In this document: in pieces, positions 9,247 through 17,992 of the stretch
How the letters are laid out: the number at the start of each line of letters is the position of its first letter
Numbering within the stretch: the stretch's first letter is position 1
Source: Desulfobacterales bacterium
GTDB lineage: Bacteria > Desulfobacterota > Desulfobacteria > Desulfobacterales > JAFDDL01
Direction of reading: 5' to 3'
DNA length: 64,000 nucleotides
Assembly: GCA_034003325.1 (NCBI GenBank)
Contig: JAVEYW010000007.1
Span: forward strand, 124,001-188,000
Position numbers and translations under genes: made by a program
Notes under the pieces: generated by a model
Told to the model about the DNA's origin: nothing
The model's database searches: none
Seen by the model: the letters and a program-made list of their open reading frames with translations, nothing else

Positions 9247-10041
9247 ATGATACAAGAAAGTGCGAACGTTCTGTGGAACCGGCCCAAAGGGCCCGCCTAT
9301 TACAGCCTGGGGTTGGCGTGCAAGGGCTATGCACAAGCCATACCGGGCCAGTTTGTGATGCTTCGCATCTCACAGCAACACGCCCCTCTGCTTCGCAGGC
9401 CGTTTTCCATTCACCGGTTGATTATTCAAAAGGGACAATGCGTCGGCATCGAACTTTTATATAAGGTGGTGGGCGTGGGAACAAGACTGCTTTCCAGTGC
9501 ACGGAAAGGAGATTTGCTGGATATACTGGGACCCATTGGAAACGGTTTTCGCATTCCGGACCGATATCACACCGTCTACCTGGTCGGCGGCGGCATCGGT
9601 GTCCCGCCGCTGGTGTTTCTGGCCACGCAGCTGGTGCAATCCGGCATGTCGCCTGCCGCATGCCGCATGTTTTTAGGCGGCCGGTCAGAGGAGGATCTGC
9701 TGTGCATCGAGGATTTTAAATCCCTGGGAATCGCCGTGCACATCACCACAGATGACGGCAGTGCCGGGGACCATTGCCTGGTCACGCATCCCCTGGAAAC
9801 AGCGGTCGCCCAATCGCCGCCCGATGGGATATATGCCTGCGGCCCCCTGCCGATGCTGGCCTGTATCGTCGGCATCAGTGAAAAATATGCCGTTGCCTGC
9901 CAGGTATCCATTGAATCCATGATGGCTTGCGGCATGGGTGCGTGTCTCGGCTGTGCCGTTCCCAAACGGAATGACCCGGACCGATATTGGCATGTGTGCA
10001 AGGACGGTCCGGTATTTGATGCAGCGGATGTGTCTCTGTAA
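9247..10041 (+). CDS. pyrK: Dihydroorotate dehydrogenase electron-transfer subunit PyrK
   Basis: A 264-residue FAD and 2Fe-2S protein that carries electrons from dihydroorotate dehydrogenase (PyrDB) to NAD. The FAD-binding stretch LLRRPFSIHRL, the nucleotide-binding glycine loop YLVGGGIGVPPLVFLA, and the C-terminal cysteines in MACGMGACLGCAVP with a fourth in WHVCKDGPVF match PyrK. The usual partner pyrD does not follow; the next genes are atpZ and atpI. A related function as an electron-transfer subunit for another oxidoreductase cannot be excluded. Confidence 0.88.
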   Translation: MIQESANVLWNRPKGPAYYSLGLACKGYAQAIPGQFVMLRISQQHAPLLRRPFSIHRLIIQKGQCVGIELLYKVVGVGTRLLSSARKGDLLDILGPIGNGFRIPDRYHTVYLVGGGIGVPPLVFLATQLVQSGMSPAACRMFLGGRSEEDLLCIEDFKSLGIAVHITTDDGSAGDHCLVTHPLETAVAQSPPDGIYACGPLPMLACIVGISEKYAVACQVSIESMMACGMGACLGCAVPKRNDPDRYWHVCKDGPVFDAADVSL

Positions 10042-10158
10042 CGCCGCCAAAATTGCCAAAATTGCATTGACTTGACCGGCGGCTTGTGTTAGTGCCCTTT
10101 ATCTTATAGTCATGCCTGATGAGACGGGTCAAACGCATTCGAAAGGACGGCGCTGTTT

Positions 10159-10377
10159 TTGAAAAAAGAAAACCGGCAAGCATTCAGGGAACTGGCTTTT
10201 TACAGCAGTCTCGGCCTGTCGGTGGCATTTTCGATCTTCATCGGGCTCGGGCTCGGGCTTTATTTGGACCGCAAACTCAACACCCATCCGTGGGGGTTGT
10301 TTATCTGTCTGGGACTTGGAATCGCCGCCGGTTTTCGCAACATCGGACTTGCCATTAAAAAAACCAGGAAGTTCTGA
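10159..10377 (+). CDS. AtpZ/AtpI family F0 accessory membrane protein
   Basis: A 72-residue protein with two transmembrane helices (FYSSLGLSVAFSIFIGLGLG and PWGLFICLGLGIAAGF) joined by YLDRKLNTH, the pattern of AtpZ-like proteins that help assemble the F0 rotor or its ion supply. It starts at TTG 10159 with AAAGGACGG upstream. It is the first gene of the F0 operon and lies 28 bases before atpI. Confidence 0.85.
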   Translation: MKKENRQAFRELAFYSSLGLSVAFSIFIGLGLGLYLDRKLNTHPWGLFICLGLGIAAGFRNIGLAIKKTRKF

Positions 10378-10405
10378 CCAGCGGCAACGGCGGAAAGAGG
10401 GAATA

Positions 10406-10792
10406 GTGAATATTCAACAGCGATTATTGGTATTTGTCACCCGATCCAATTGGGTGCTGTTTGCCATCGCCAGCATTCTGAGTGTTTCCCTGTTTTCTTT
10501 AGACTTTGCGGGCGGCATTTTTTTCGGTGGTCTTATTGTCACGGTCAACTTTCACCTATTGTCCGGAACGCTGAAAAAAACGCTCACACCGCCGCACATC
10601 GGGTCGCATACTCTGGTTCTGGCAAAGTACTATTTTCGGTTCGTTGTCAGCGGCGCGATCATTTTCCTGCTTATTTGGGAACATATCGTAGACCCCGTGG
10701 GGCTTATCATCGGTCTTTCCGTGGTCGTGGCCAGCATTATGCTCGCCACCATGCGTGAAATCAAACTTTTACTCTGCAAGGAGGCTGTATAA
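10406..10792 (+). CDS. atpI: ATP synthase subunit I
   Basis: A 128-residue protein with four predicted hydrophobic helices: VLFAIASILSVSLFSLDF, GIFFGGLIVTVNFHLLSG, FRFVVSGAIIFLLIWEHI and VGLIIGLSVVVASIMLATM. This fits AtpI (subunit I), thought to help assemble the c-ring and supply magnesium. It starts at GTG 10406 with AAAGAGGG upstream. The 3' end carries the AAGGAGG ribosome-binding site of atpB. Confidence 0.87.
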   Translation: MNIQQRLLVFVTRSNWVLFAIASILSVSLFSLDFAGGIFFGGLIVTVNFHLLSGTLKKTLTPPHIGSHTLVLAKYYFRFVVSGAIIFLLIWEHIVDPVGLIIGLSVVVASIMLATMREIKLLLCKEAV

Positions 10793-10793
10793 G

Positions 10794-11483
10794 GTGGAAC
10801 ATCCGTATTTGTTTTTGGTCAAATTGTTCGAGATGGTCGGCTTGGGCAGTTTTGCCCATCATTATCCGCATGTTATTTATTCCTGGTTTGTCATCGTCGT
10901 TCTGATTATTGTGGGTGCGATGGCTGCCAAAACCGTAAGTCTGATTCCCACCAAAATGCAGAACTTTTTTGAGGTGGTCATTTCGGGGATGGAAGAATTC
11001 ATGGTCGACATCACCGGCGAGGAAGGCCGGTGGCTCTTCCCGTTGCTGGCAACGGTATTTATCTACATCGCCGCATGCAACCTGATCGGCCTGGTTCCCG
11101 GTTTTTTCCCCCCGACGGCCAACTTGAACACCACCCTATCCTGCGCGCTTGTCGTTGTTGTTTCCACGCACCTCATCGGTGTGAAATACCACGGCGCAAA
11201 ATACATCAAACACTTTATGGGTCCCATTTGGTGGCTGGTACCGATTATTTTCTTTATCGAAGTAATCGGTCATATCGCCCGAATCTTGAGCCTGTCCATT
11301 CGTCTTTTCGGTAACATGATGGGCCATGAACTGGTGTTGGGAATTTTATTCATGCTCGCGGGCGCCTTTCTGGCACCGCTGCCGATTATGGCGTTGGGTA
11401 TTTTCGTGGCCCTGGTGCAGGCGTTCGTTTTCTTCCTGCTCTCGGTCATGTACTTTACCGGCGCAATGGAACATGCCCATTAA
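10794..11483 (+). CDS. atpB: ATP synthase F0 subunit a
   Basis: A 229-residue polytopic membrane protein forming the ion half-channels beside the c-ring. The essential arginine is in LSLSIRLFGNMMGHELV; the conserved region NLIGLVPGFFPPTANLNTTL and the last helix VALVQAFVFFLLSVMYFTGA also fit. GTG 10794 is the start because AAGGAGG lies nine bases upstream; the longer in-frame reading inside atpI is not needed. It is co-transcribed with atpI and atpE. There is no atpF, so the peripheral stalk and F1 genes must lie elsewhere. Confidence 0.95.
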   Translation: MEHPYLFLVKLFEMVGLGSFAHHYPHVIYSWFVIVVLIIVGAMAAKTVSLIPTKMQNFFEVVISGMEEFMVDITGEEGRWLFPLLATVFIYIAACNLIGLVPGFFPPTANLNTTLSCALVVVVSTHLIGVKYHGAKYIKHFMGPIWWLVPIIFFIEVIGHIARILSLSIRLFGNMMGHELVLGILFMLAGAFLAPLPIMALGIFVALVQAFVFFLLSVMYFTGAMEHAH

Positions 11484-11576
11484 TCAAGCATCGTTTTTTC
11501 GACGTCATTGTTTTTTATACAGGATTATGGAAGAAGCCAAACTTTAATACTTTTAAATGAGGAGGTAGAGTTAAAC

Positions 11577-11867
11577 ATGGAAGCGAATGCATTACAGTTT
11601 TTTATTGCTTGCGTTACCGCAGCTGGTTTCGGTATCGCCGTTGCAGCGTTTGGTTGCGGTATTGCCCAGGGCCTCGGCCTGAAAGCAGCCGTCGAAGGGA
11701 TTGCCCGGAACCCCGAATCTTCAGGTAAGGTAACGGTTACCCTGCTGATCGGTCTGGCGCTGATCGAGTCTTTGTGTATTTACGCTCTGGTTATCGCGCT
11801 GATTCTGATTTTTGCGCATCCGCAGGCAGCAGCCATCGCCGGCTTGTTAGGTGGCGGCGCGCACTAA
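11577..11867 (+). CDS. atpE: ATP synthase F0 subunit c
   Basis: A 96-residue hairpin protein of two helices forming the rotor ring. The ion-binding glutamate is in helix 2, [17 protein letters not shown]; the polar loop is [12 protein letters not shown]. Helix 1 carries a glutamine in [10 protein letters not shown]. Gln in helix 1 together with Glu-Ser and a Tyr four residues after the Ser in helix 2 are ligands known from sodium-binding rings, but Thr is replaced by Leu. ATG 11577 follows a strong GGAGGT. A bidirectional terminator closes the operon. Confidence 0.95.
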   Translation: MEANALQFFIACVTAAGFGIAVAAFGCGIAQGLGLKAAVEGIARNPESSGKVTVTLLIGLALIESLCIYALVIALILIFAHPQAAAIAGLLGGGAH

Positions 11868-11896
11868 CGCATATTTGCGGATACATCTGTTTTTAT

Positions 11897-11936
11897 AAAA
11901 AAGGCGGCGCTGAATATTTTCAGCGCTGCCTTTTTT
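11897..11936. terminator. Bidirectional intrinsic terminator between atpE and uvrA
   Basis: Stem GGCGGCGCTGA (11903-11913) pairs with TCAGCGCTGCC (11920-11930) with one wobble. It is flanked by an A-run on the left and TTTTTT on the right, so it can end both the plus-strand atp operon and the minus-strand uvrA transcript. Confidence 0.9.
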
Positions 11937-12056
11937 ACATTCGAGAACACCGCAAGCCTTCAATCCGCACCCGCTATTCAACCAATTTCATATCGGCTAT
12001 TTTTATAGTTTAACTATCGATATGTTATAAGTCTTAACCACACTATTTATAAACTG

Positions 12057-14906
12057 TCAGCTCGGCGTCATCCCCCTCTTTTCCAACACGACTTTAAGAT
12101 ACCGGCCGGTATGGGATTCGGGCATGGCCGCAATCTCTTCCGGCGTGCCGCATCCTAGAATTCGTCCCCCGGCCTCGCCGCCCTCTGGCCCAAGGTCAAT
12201 AATATAATCGGCCGTTTTAATCACATCCAGGTTATGCTCAATCACCAGAATGGTATTTCCCGCGTCCACCAAGCGATTTAACACTTCAAGCAAATGGCGC
12301 ACATCTTCCATGTGAAGGCCCGTGGTCGGTTCATCGAGTATGTAGAGCGTCTTTCCGGTACCCTGCTTACTAAGCTCCCGGGCCAGCTTGATGCGCTGGG
12401 CCTCTCCGCCGGACAGCGTGGTGGCCGACTGACCTATTTTAATATAGCCGACCCCCACATCCTGCAGGGTTTCAAGCTTTTCCCGAATGAGCCGAATAGG
12501 TTCAAAAAAGGCCCGGCACTGGTTGATGGTCATATTCAGCACCTCGGCGATGGTTTTTCCCTTGTATCGGATCTCCAGGGTTTCTCGGTTATACCGTTTG
12601 CCGTGGCAGACATCGCAGGTCACATACACATCCGGCAAAAAATGCATCTCAATACGAATAATGCCGTCCCCGCCGCAAGCCTCACACCGGCCGCCTTTCA
12701 CATTGAAACTGAACCGCCCTGATTTATACCCCCGCATACGGGCATCCGCTGTTTTGGCAAAAAGATCCCGAATATAGGTAAACAGGCCGGTATAGGTGCC
12801 GGGATTGGATCTGGGCGTTTTGCCGATGGGGCTTTGATCGATATGAACGATCTTGTCGATATGATTCAACCCGGAAATATGCCGATACCGGCCGGCCCGG
12901 CTGCGGGACCGGTATAATTGCTGTGCTATCGCCGGGTATAAGGTTTCCAGAACGAGACTTGATTTTCCAGACCCGGACACCCCCGTCACACAGATCAAAC
13001 ACCCTAAGGGAAACGCCACATCGATGTCCTTCAGATTATTTTCCGAGGCGCCCTCGATCAAAAGCCTTGTCCCATTCCCGCAACGGCGAACGGCCGGCAC
13101 CGGCACCTGTCTTTGTCCCGATAGATACTGCCCGGTCAAGGACTCGGCAACCGCTGAAAGCTGGCCGGGCGGCCCCGAATACAGAATTCGCCCGCCGTTC
13201 ACGCCGGCACCGGGGCCCATATCGATCACGTGGTCGCAGGTGCGAATGGTGGTTTCATCGTGTTCCACCACCAGCACGGTATTACCCAAATCACGCATTT
13301 TAAACAACGCATTCAGCAGCCGCAAATTATCCCGCTGATGCAGCCCGATGCTCGGTTCATCCAATACATACAGAACCCCCGTTAATTTTGATCCGATCTG
13401 GGTGGCCAACCGGATTCGCTGGCTTTCTCCACCGGACAAGCTCTGCGCCGACCGGTCCAGGGTCAGATAGGATAAACCGACATCTTCCAGAAAGCCGATT
13501 CTGGCTCCGACCTCCTTGACAATATTCCGGGCAATGGCCCCTTCTTTCTCATTCAGGGAAAGCTGATCAAAAAACGCTCGAACCTTTTCCACGGTCATGG
13601 CCGTCAACTCATGAATGCGCACACCGCCAAGCGTCACCGATCGGCTCGCCGGATTCAATTTGGCACCCCGGCAGGCGGAGCAGGTGCGATAATTCATAAA
13701 CCGGGAGACCTCCTCCCGAATCTGGCGGGAATCGCTTTCCCGATAGCGCCGTTTTAAATTGGGAATTATTCCTTCAAAGGGCTTTTGAATGGTCACCCGA
13801 CGTTCCTTGCGCATAAAGGAAAAGGGAATTTGCGTCTCTCCCGAGCCGTAGAGAAGGACCTGCTGAAAGGCTTCGGGCAGCGCCTTGTAGGGCGTATAAA
13901 TATCCACCTGATAACAGGCGGTGAGTGCCTCTAAAAATTCTATGAAATACAGAGAACTGCGAGTCGCCCATGGCGCTGCCGCCCCTTGGCGCAGGGAAAG
14001 CGAGGGATTCGGGAAGATGAGCTCCGGATCAAATTCGGTAATAGCGCCCAGTCCGTTGCATTCCGGGCAGGCACCCTGCGGCGAGTTAAATGAAAAGCTG
14101 GCCGGCGTCAATTCAGGATAACTGACATCACAGGTAACGCAGACAGCCTTCTCGCTGAAAAAAAGGCTGCTATTCACCTCATCCCCTGTTATGACATCCA
14201 CCATCGCGCGGCCTGCCGACTGGGCCAAGGCCAACTCCAGTGAATCGGCCAGGCGATTTTTGATTTCGGGTTTGACGATCAACCGGTCCACGACCACGTC
14301 GATCGTGTGCGGCGTCTGCTTGTCCAGACCTTTCACCGCTTCTATTTCCAGCATTCGGCCATCCACCCGAACACGAGCAAACCCATCCTTTCGCAATCGT
14401 TGAATCAGTTTCTCATGCCCCCCTTTTGCAGCCGACACCAGAGGCGAAAGCAAAATGATGCGCGTTCCTTCCGGCAACGCCATCACCTGATCGACCATTT
14501 GGTCGATGCTCTGCGCGCTGATGACGGCGCCGCATTGATGGCAGCGGGGCACCCCGACCCGGGCATAGAGCAACCTTAAATAATCGTAAATTTCGGTCAC
14601 GGTGCCTACCGTGGAGCGGGGGTTGTGCCCAGCGCTTTTTTGCTCAATGGCAATGGCGGGGGAAAGCCCCTCGATATGATCCACATCCGGTTTTTCAAGC
14701 CGTTCCAGAAACTGCCGGGCATAGGCGCTCAACGATTCCACATACCGGCGCTGCCCCTCGGCATACAAGGTATCAAACGCCAGGCTTGATTTACCGGATC
14801 CCGAAAGGCCCGTTACCACAACCAGGGCATTTCGGGGAATATCCACATCTATCCCCTTCAGGTTATGTTGCCGCGCCCCGCGAATCATAATTTTATCTGT
14901 TTGCAA
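12057..14906 (-). CDS. uvrA: UvrABC excinuclease subunit A
   Basis: The DNA-damage sensor of nucleotide excision repair; 949 residues, normal for class I UvrA. There are two ABC ATPase modules: the first Walker A is [16 protein letters not shown], followed by [20 protein letters not shown]; the second is [16 protein letters not shown]. Zinc-finger cysteines CHQC, CVTC/CPEC and [14 protein letters not shown] are present, as are both signature motifs ([18 protein letters not shown] and [17 protein letters not shown]) with downstream [12 protein letters not shown] and [12 protein letters not shown]. The C-terminus ends soon after the second module. Its upstream region carries a 6-bp tandem array. 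Confidence 0.98.
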   Translation of the reverse strand: MQTDKIMIRGARQHNLKGIDVDIPRNALVVVTGLSGSGKSSLAFDTLYAEGQRRYVESLSAYARQFLERLEKPDVDHIEGLSPAIAIEQKSAGHNPRSTVGTVTEIYDYLRLLYARVGVPRCHQCGAVISAQSIDQMVDQVMALPEGTRIILLSPLVSAAKGGHEKLIQRLRKDGFARVRVDGRMLEIEAVKGLDKQTPHTIDVVVDRLIVKPEIKNRLADSLELALAQSAGRAMVDVITGDEVNSSLFFSEKAVCVTCDVSYPELTPASFSFNSPQGACPECNGLGAITEFDPELIFPNPSLSLRQGAAAPWATRSSLYFIEFLEALTACYQVDIYTPYKALPEAFQQVLLYGSGETQIPFSFMRKERRVTIQKPFEGIIPNLKRRYRESDSRQIREEVSRFMNYRTCSACRGAKLNPASRSVTLGGVRIHELTAMTVEKVRAFFDQLSLNEKEGAIARNIVKEVGARIGFLEDVGLSYLTLDRSAQSLSGGESQRIRLATQIGSKLTGVLYVLDEPSIGLHQRDNLRLLNALFKMRDLGNTVLVVEHDETTIRTCDHVIDMGPGAGVNGGRILYSGPPGQLSAVAESLTGQYLSGQRQVPVPAVRRCGNGTRLLIEGASENNLKDIDVAFPLGCLICVTGVSGSGKSSLVLETLYPAIAQQLYRSRSRAGRYRHISGLNHIDKIVHIDQSPIGKTPRSNPGTYTGLFTYIRDLFAKTADARMRGYKSGRFSFNVKGGRCEACGGDGIIRIEMHFLPDVYVTCDVCHGKRYNRETLEIRYKGKTIAEVLNMTINQCRAFFEPIRLIREKLETLQDVGVGYIKIGQSATTLSGGEAQRIKLARELSKQGTGKTLYILDEPTTGLHMEDVRHLLEVLNRLVDAGNTILVIEHNLDVIKTADYIIDLGPEGGEAGGRILGCGTPEEIAAMPESHTGRYLKVVLEKRGMTPS

Positions 14907-14927
14907 AGAAATACCATCATGGTTAAT

Positions 14928-14972
14928 CGTGAACGTAAACGTACACGTGCGCGTGAACGTGCACGTGCACGG
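14928..14972. repeat. Hexamer tandem array (CGTGNA-type) between uvrA and pdxA
   Basis: Seven consecutive imperfect 6-bp units starting CGT: CGTGAA, CGTAAA, CGTACA, CGTGCG, CGTGAA, CGTGCA, CGTGCA, then CGG. The array sits between the pdxA stop and the uvrA start, that is, in the uvrA upstream region. Confidence 0.85.
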
Positions 14973-15013
14973 ATCTATAAGAACCCACCCCTCTTTGCCC
15001 GCTCCAAATTCCC

Positions 15014-16036
15014 CTACAATTTCGCAGCCGCTTTAAAAAACACCTGTTGCACCGCCATTTCAACGGCCGCCCGAAGGCTTCTCTCATTCGCCCGGCCGGT
15101 GCCAGCTATATCATAGGCCGTCCCATGGTCCACGGAAGTTCTGATAATGGGAAGGCCCAGGGTCGTATTGACGCCGTCTTCAAAATGCAGCAATTTAAAC
15201 GGAATCAACCCCTGGTCATGGTACATGCAAACCACCCCGTCAAACTGTCCGGCGGCGGCATGATAAAACACCGTGTCCGGCGCAAAGGGGCCGGAAGCAT
15301 TCACCCCGGCCGCTCTTGCCGCCAGAACGGCGGGCAGAATCAGCCGGGCCTCCTCATCCCCGAATAAGCCGCCCTCGCCCGCATGGGGGTTTAACCCCGC
15401 CACCGCCAACCGGGGATCAACCATGCCGAATCTTTCCCGAAGGGCATGCGCTGTTAGAATAATCGTTTCCAAAATGCGTTGCGTGCTCAGTTCTGCCGCC
15501 ACCCGGCAAAGGGCCGTATGAATTGTGACCAGCACCACACGCAGCCGCGTACCGGCAAGCATCATAACCACCTGCTCCGTGCCCGTCCGCTTGGCCAACA
15601 ACTCCGTATGCCCGGGGAAATCAAAACCGGCCTCGGCCATGGCTTTTTTATTGATGGGGCAGGTGACCATGGCGGCTATTTCACCTTGAACCGCTAAATC
15701 AACCGCTGTTTCGATATAAGAGACCATAGCCCGTCCGGTTTCATAAGTCGGATGGCCCCAGTCAATCCGGTCCGGCAATAGCGGGGAAACTTGTAACACG
15801 TTCAACACCCCCGCCTCGTATACCCCCTTGGCCGGTGCGGGTATCGGATTAAGTCGCAACCGGCTGCCCATGCGGTGCGCAATCCATGCAAGCCGGGAGA
15901 CATCCCCCACTACCAACGGCCGGCACAGCGCCGATAACGTGGCATCCTCAAAGGTCTTGATCACAATTTCCGGGCCGACCCCCACCGGATCCCCCATGGT
16001 AATGCCAATAATCGGAAGTGGTAATTTATTACTCAT
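15014..16036 (-). CDS. pdxA: 4-hydroxythreonine-4-phosphate dehydrogenase
   Basis: Oxidises 4-phosphohydroxy-L-threonine in the DXP-dependent route to pyridoxal phosphate. The 340-residue protein starts [20 protein letters not shown] and has the metal-binding histidines in [30 protein letters not shown] and [15 protein letters not shown], with the ending [21 protein letters not shown] split by this text limit but continuous in the protein. Length and motifs are standard. AGGA lies upstream of the ATG. It is followed on the same strand by uvrA after 107 bases. Confidence 0.95.
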   Translation of the reverse strand: MSNKLPLPIIGITMGDPVGVGPEIVIKTFEDATLSALCRPLVVGDVSRLAWIAHRMGSRLRLNPIPAPAKGVYEAGVLNVLQVSPLLPDRIDWGHPTYETGRAMVSYIETAVDLAVQGEIAAMVTCPINKKAMAEAGFDFPGHTELLAKRTGTEQVVMMLAGTRLRVVLVTIHTALCRVAAELSTQRILETIILTAHALRERFGMVDPRLAVAGLNPHAGEGGLFGDEEARLILPAVLAARAAGVNASGPFAPDTVFYHAAAGQFDGVVCMYHDQGLIPFKLLHFEDGVNTTLGLPIIRTSVDHGTAYDIAGTGRANERSLRAAVEMAVQQVFFKAAAKL

Positions 16037-16600
16037 ATATGATTTTCCTAGGTAATTCGTTACTCTTTTTTCCCCCCCGTTAACGGGAATAAAATACTGT
16101 TTTTGGCTTTATAGCACGGCAGGCGCCGGATCAAAATCCCTGAGGGCGGCCAGTTTTATCGCTATGAAAATACCGTGCCAGCGATTCGATTTCAGTGGTT
16201 ATTAATTATATTGAAAACAGACGATATTCGTTAAAAAAAACAGCTTTTAAGAGATTCATTGTTTTTCGACAAGCGGGTATCAATGATAGATCCCCTTAAA
16301 ATCCCTAAAGAAACGTCACCCTCCGCAGAATCCGATTTCAGGAGGGGGAACTGTGTCAACAAGATAATTTTTATTGTATATCCATATCATTACAAATTGT
16401 TAACAACTCATTGGCCCTTCACCTTCAAAACACGGTTTTTCCGGATTGACACTTATCCCTGTTTCCCCTAAAACCCATCTCGTTGTCACGGAAGCAATAA
16501 TAAATCGGCAGTATCCTTCCAAACTGAAAATTTTCCGCTCTTTAGCGGGTCTCATCTGAAGCAAAAATTATACCCGAATTATTCTCTAACGGAAAGCGGT
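16037..16600. other. Intergenic region upstream of dnaA
   Basis: 564 bases, AT-rich in the middle (around 16195-16260 and 16360-16400). It holds a good housekeeping promoter at 16446-16474 and a short hairpin CCGCT/AGCGG near 16541-16555 in the dnaA leader. I found no cluster of TTATCCACA-type DnaA boxes, so there is no positive evidence for a classical oriC. A 70-codon open frame at 16259-16471 has no recognisable features and is not called. Confidence 0.5.
16446..16474 (+). promoter_or_regulatory. Predicted sigma-70 promoter for dnaA
   Basis: A perfect -35 TTGACA (16446-16451), a 17-base spacer, and -10 TAAAAC (16469-16474, four of six). The leader to the dnaA start would be about 125-130 bases. 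Confidence 0.5.
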
Positions 16601-16609
16601 TTGAAACTG

Positions 16610-17965
16610 ATGGATTCACTATTTCAAAAAGTCAAGGCTGCCTGTAAACAACAACTTCCCACACACGCGTTCAAAATGTGGATCGAGCCGATCGAGTTTA
16701 GTAATATCGAGAGTAATCAGCTCATTCTCGGCGCCCCAAATTTTTATATCAAACGCCGGTTTCAGGATCAGTTCGCAGGGCTTGTATTGTCCGAGTGGGA
16801 ACACGCCACCGGCATGCGCATGAGCCTACAGGTGGACGTCCTGAAAAACAATGGAAAACAGGCCGTAGAGCCTACCGGCGCCGAACCAAAGGCGCCGATA
16901 CAGCTGGCGCTGCCCGGTATTCAAGTCAAACCGTTCAGCGGTCGCCTGTTGCGAAGAGATTTTACCTTTGACCAGTTTGTGGTCGGCACCAACAATGATT
17001 TTGCCTTTTCCGCGGCCCTGGCCCATGCCTCGCGCAAAGTGATGGATCAGAATCCGTTGATGCTCCTGTCCCAAACCGGCATGGGGAAAAGCCACTTATC
17101 CCAGGCAGTCGGGCACCATATTCTTTCTGAAAGGCCCCATGAGCGGGTGTTTTATATGACAGCGGAAGATTTTACCAACGAGATGGTACAATCCTTGCGC
17201 CAGGACTGCATCGACAAATTCAAAAAAAAATACCGGGACCATTGCGATGTTCTTTTGCTTGAAGATGTGCATTTTCTGAGCGGTAAAACACGTACGCAGT
17301 CCGAACTGGCCGCCACCCTGGATTATCTGAGCGATACGGGCAAAAAAATTATTTTTTCCAGTTGTTTTTCTCCCGTGGAGATTCCGAAAATTTCGGATTC
17401 ACTCAGATCACGGCTCTCTTCAGGCCTGATCACCCGGATCGATACGCCTAATTTTCGAACCCGGGTCCGTATTCTTCAGAAAAAGGCAAAGGCTAAAAAT
17501 CTGAATATTCCCGACGATGTCATCCATTATCTGGCCGGAGAGTTGTCGGAAAACGTTCGGCAACTGGAAAGCGGACTCATTGGTGTTTCGGCAAAATCCT
17601 CCCTTTTAAGCAAAGAGATCGATTTGGATCTGGCCGAAAGCGTGGTCAAGCATATTACCAGCCAGCGACAAACCATCACGGTTGAAAGCATCAAGCAGTT
17701 GGTATGCAAGCAATTCGGCATCAGCGCCGCCGATATCGCCTCCAAATCCCGCAAGCAGCATATTTCACGGCCAAGGCAAATCGCTATGTATCTTTCCCGT
17801 AAATATACGGACTCTCCCCTTCAGACCATCGGCAGGAGTTTTAACCGCTATCATGCCACCGTCCTTCATGCTGTCAACCTGGTTGAATCCGGCATCAAAG
17901 ACAGCGGCGTGCTCAAGCAACAGGTCAACTACCTTGTCGACAAACTGGAGCGGGGTGTATTCTAA
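16610..17965 (+). CDS. dnaA: Chromosomal replication initiator DnaA, divergent
   Basis: About 451 residues with all four DnaA domains: a domain I like MDSLFQKVKAACKQQ, a short linker, an AAA+ core and a C-terminal helix-turn-helix. The P-loop is SQTGMGKSHL (first glycine replaced by serine), Walker B is LLLEDVHFLSGKTRTQ (E-D instead of D-D), the arginine-finger segment is LRSRLSSGLITRI and sensor II NVRQLE. The DNA-binding motif, usually GRDHTTVLHA, reads NRYHATVLHA. No dnaN follows; the next gene is an FAD oxidase. TTG 16601 is an alternative start. It could be the sole initiator of this lineage or a paralogue. Confidence 0.85.
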   Translation: MDSLFQKVKAACKQQLPTHAFKMWIEPIEFSNIESNQLILGAPNFYIKRRFQDQFAGLVLSEWEHATGMRMSLQVDVLKNNGKQAVEPTGAEPKAPIQLALPGIQVKPFSGRLLRRDFTFDQFVVGTNNDFAFSAALAHASRKVMDQNPLMLLSQTGMGKSHLSQAVGHHILSERPHERVFYMTAEDFTNEMVQSLRQDCIDKFKKKYRDHCDVLLLEDVHFLSGKTRTQSELAATLDYLSDTGKKIIFSSCFSPVEIPKISDSLRSRLSSGLITRIDTPNFRTRVRILQKKAKAKNLNIPDDVIHYLAGELSENVRQLESGLIGVSAKSSLLSKEIDLDLAESVVKHITSQRQTITVESIKQLVCKQFGISAADIASKSRKQHISRPRQIAMYLSRKYTDSPLQTIGRSFNRYHATVLHAVNLVESGIKDSGVLKQQVNYLVDKLERGVF

Positions 17966-17992
17966 TCCGCCTTAAACGGAACCGATCACGTC

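Noticed and set aside
16037-16600. Chromosomal origin oriC upstream of dnaA
   Set aside because: No clustered TTATCCACA-type boxes or dnaN/gidA neighbours; AT-richness alone is weak. Altered DnaA residues mean that non-canonical boxes cannot be excluded, but nothing repeats clearly.
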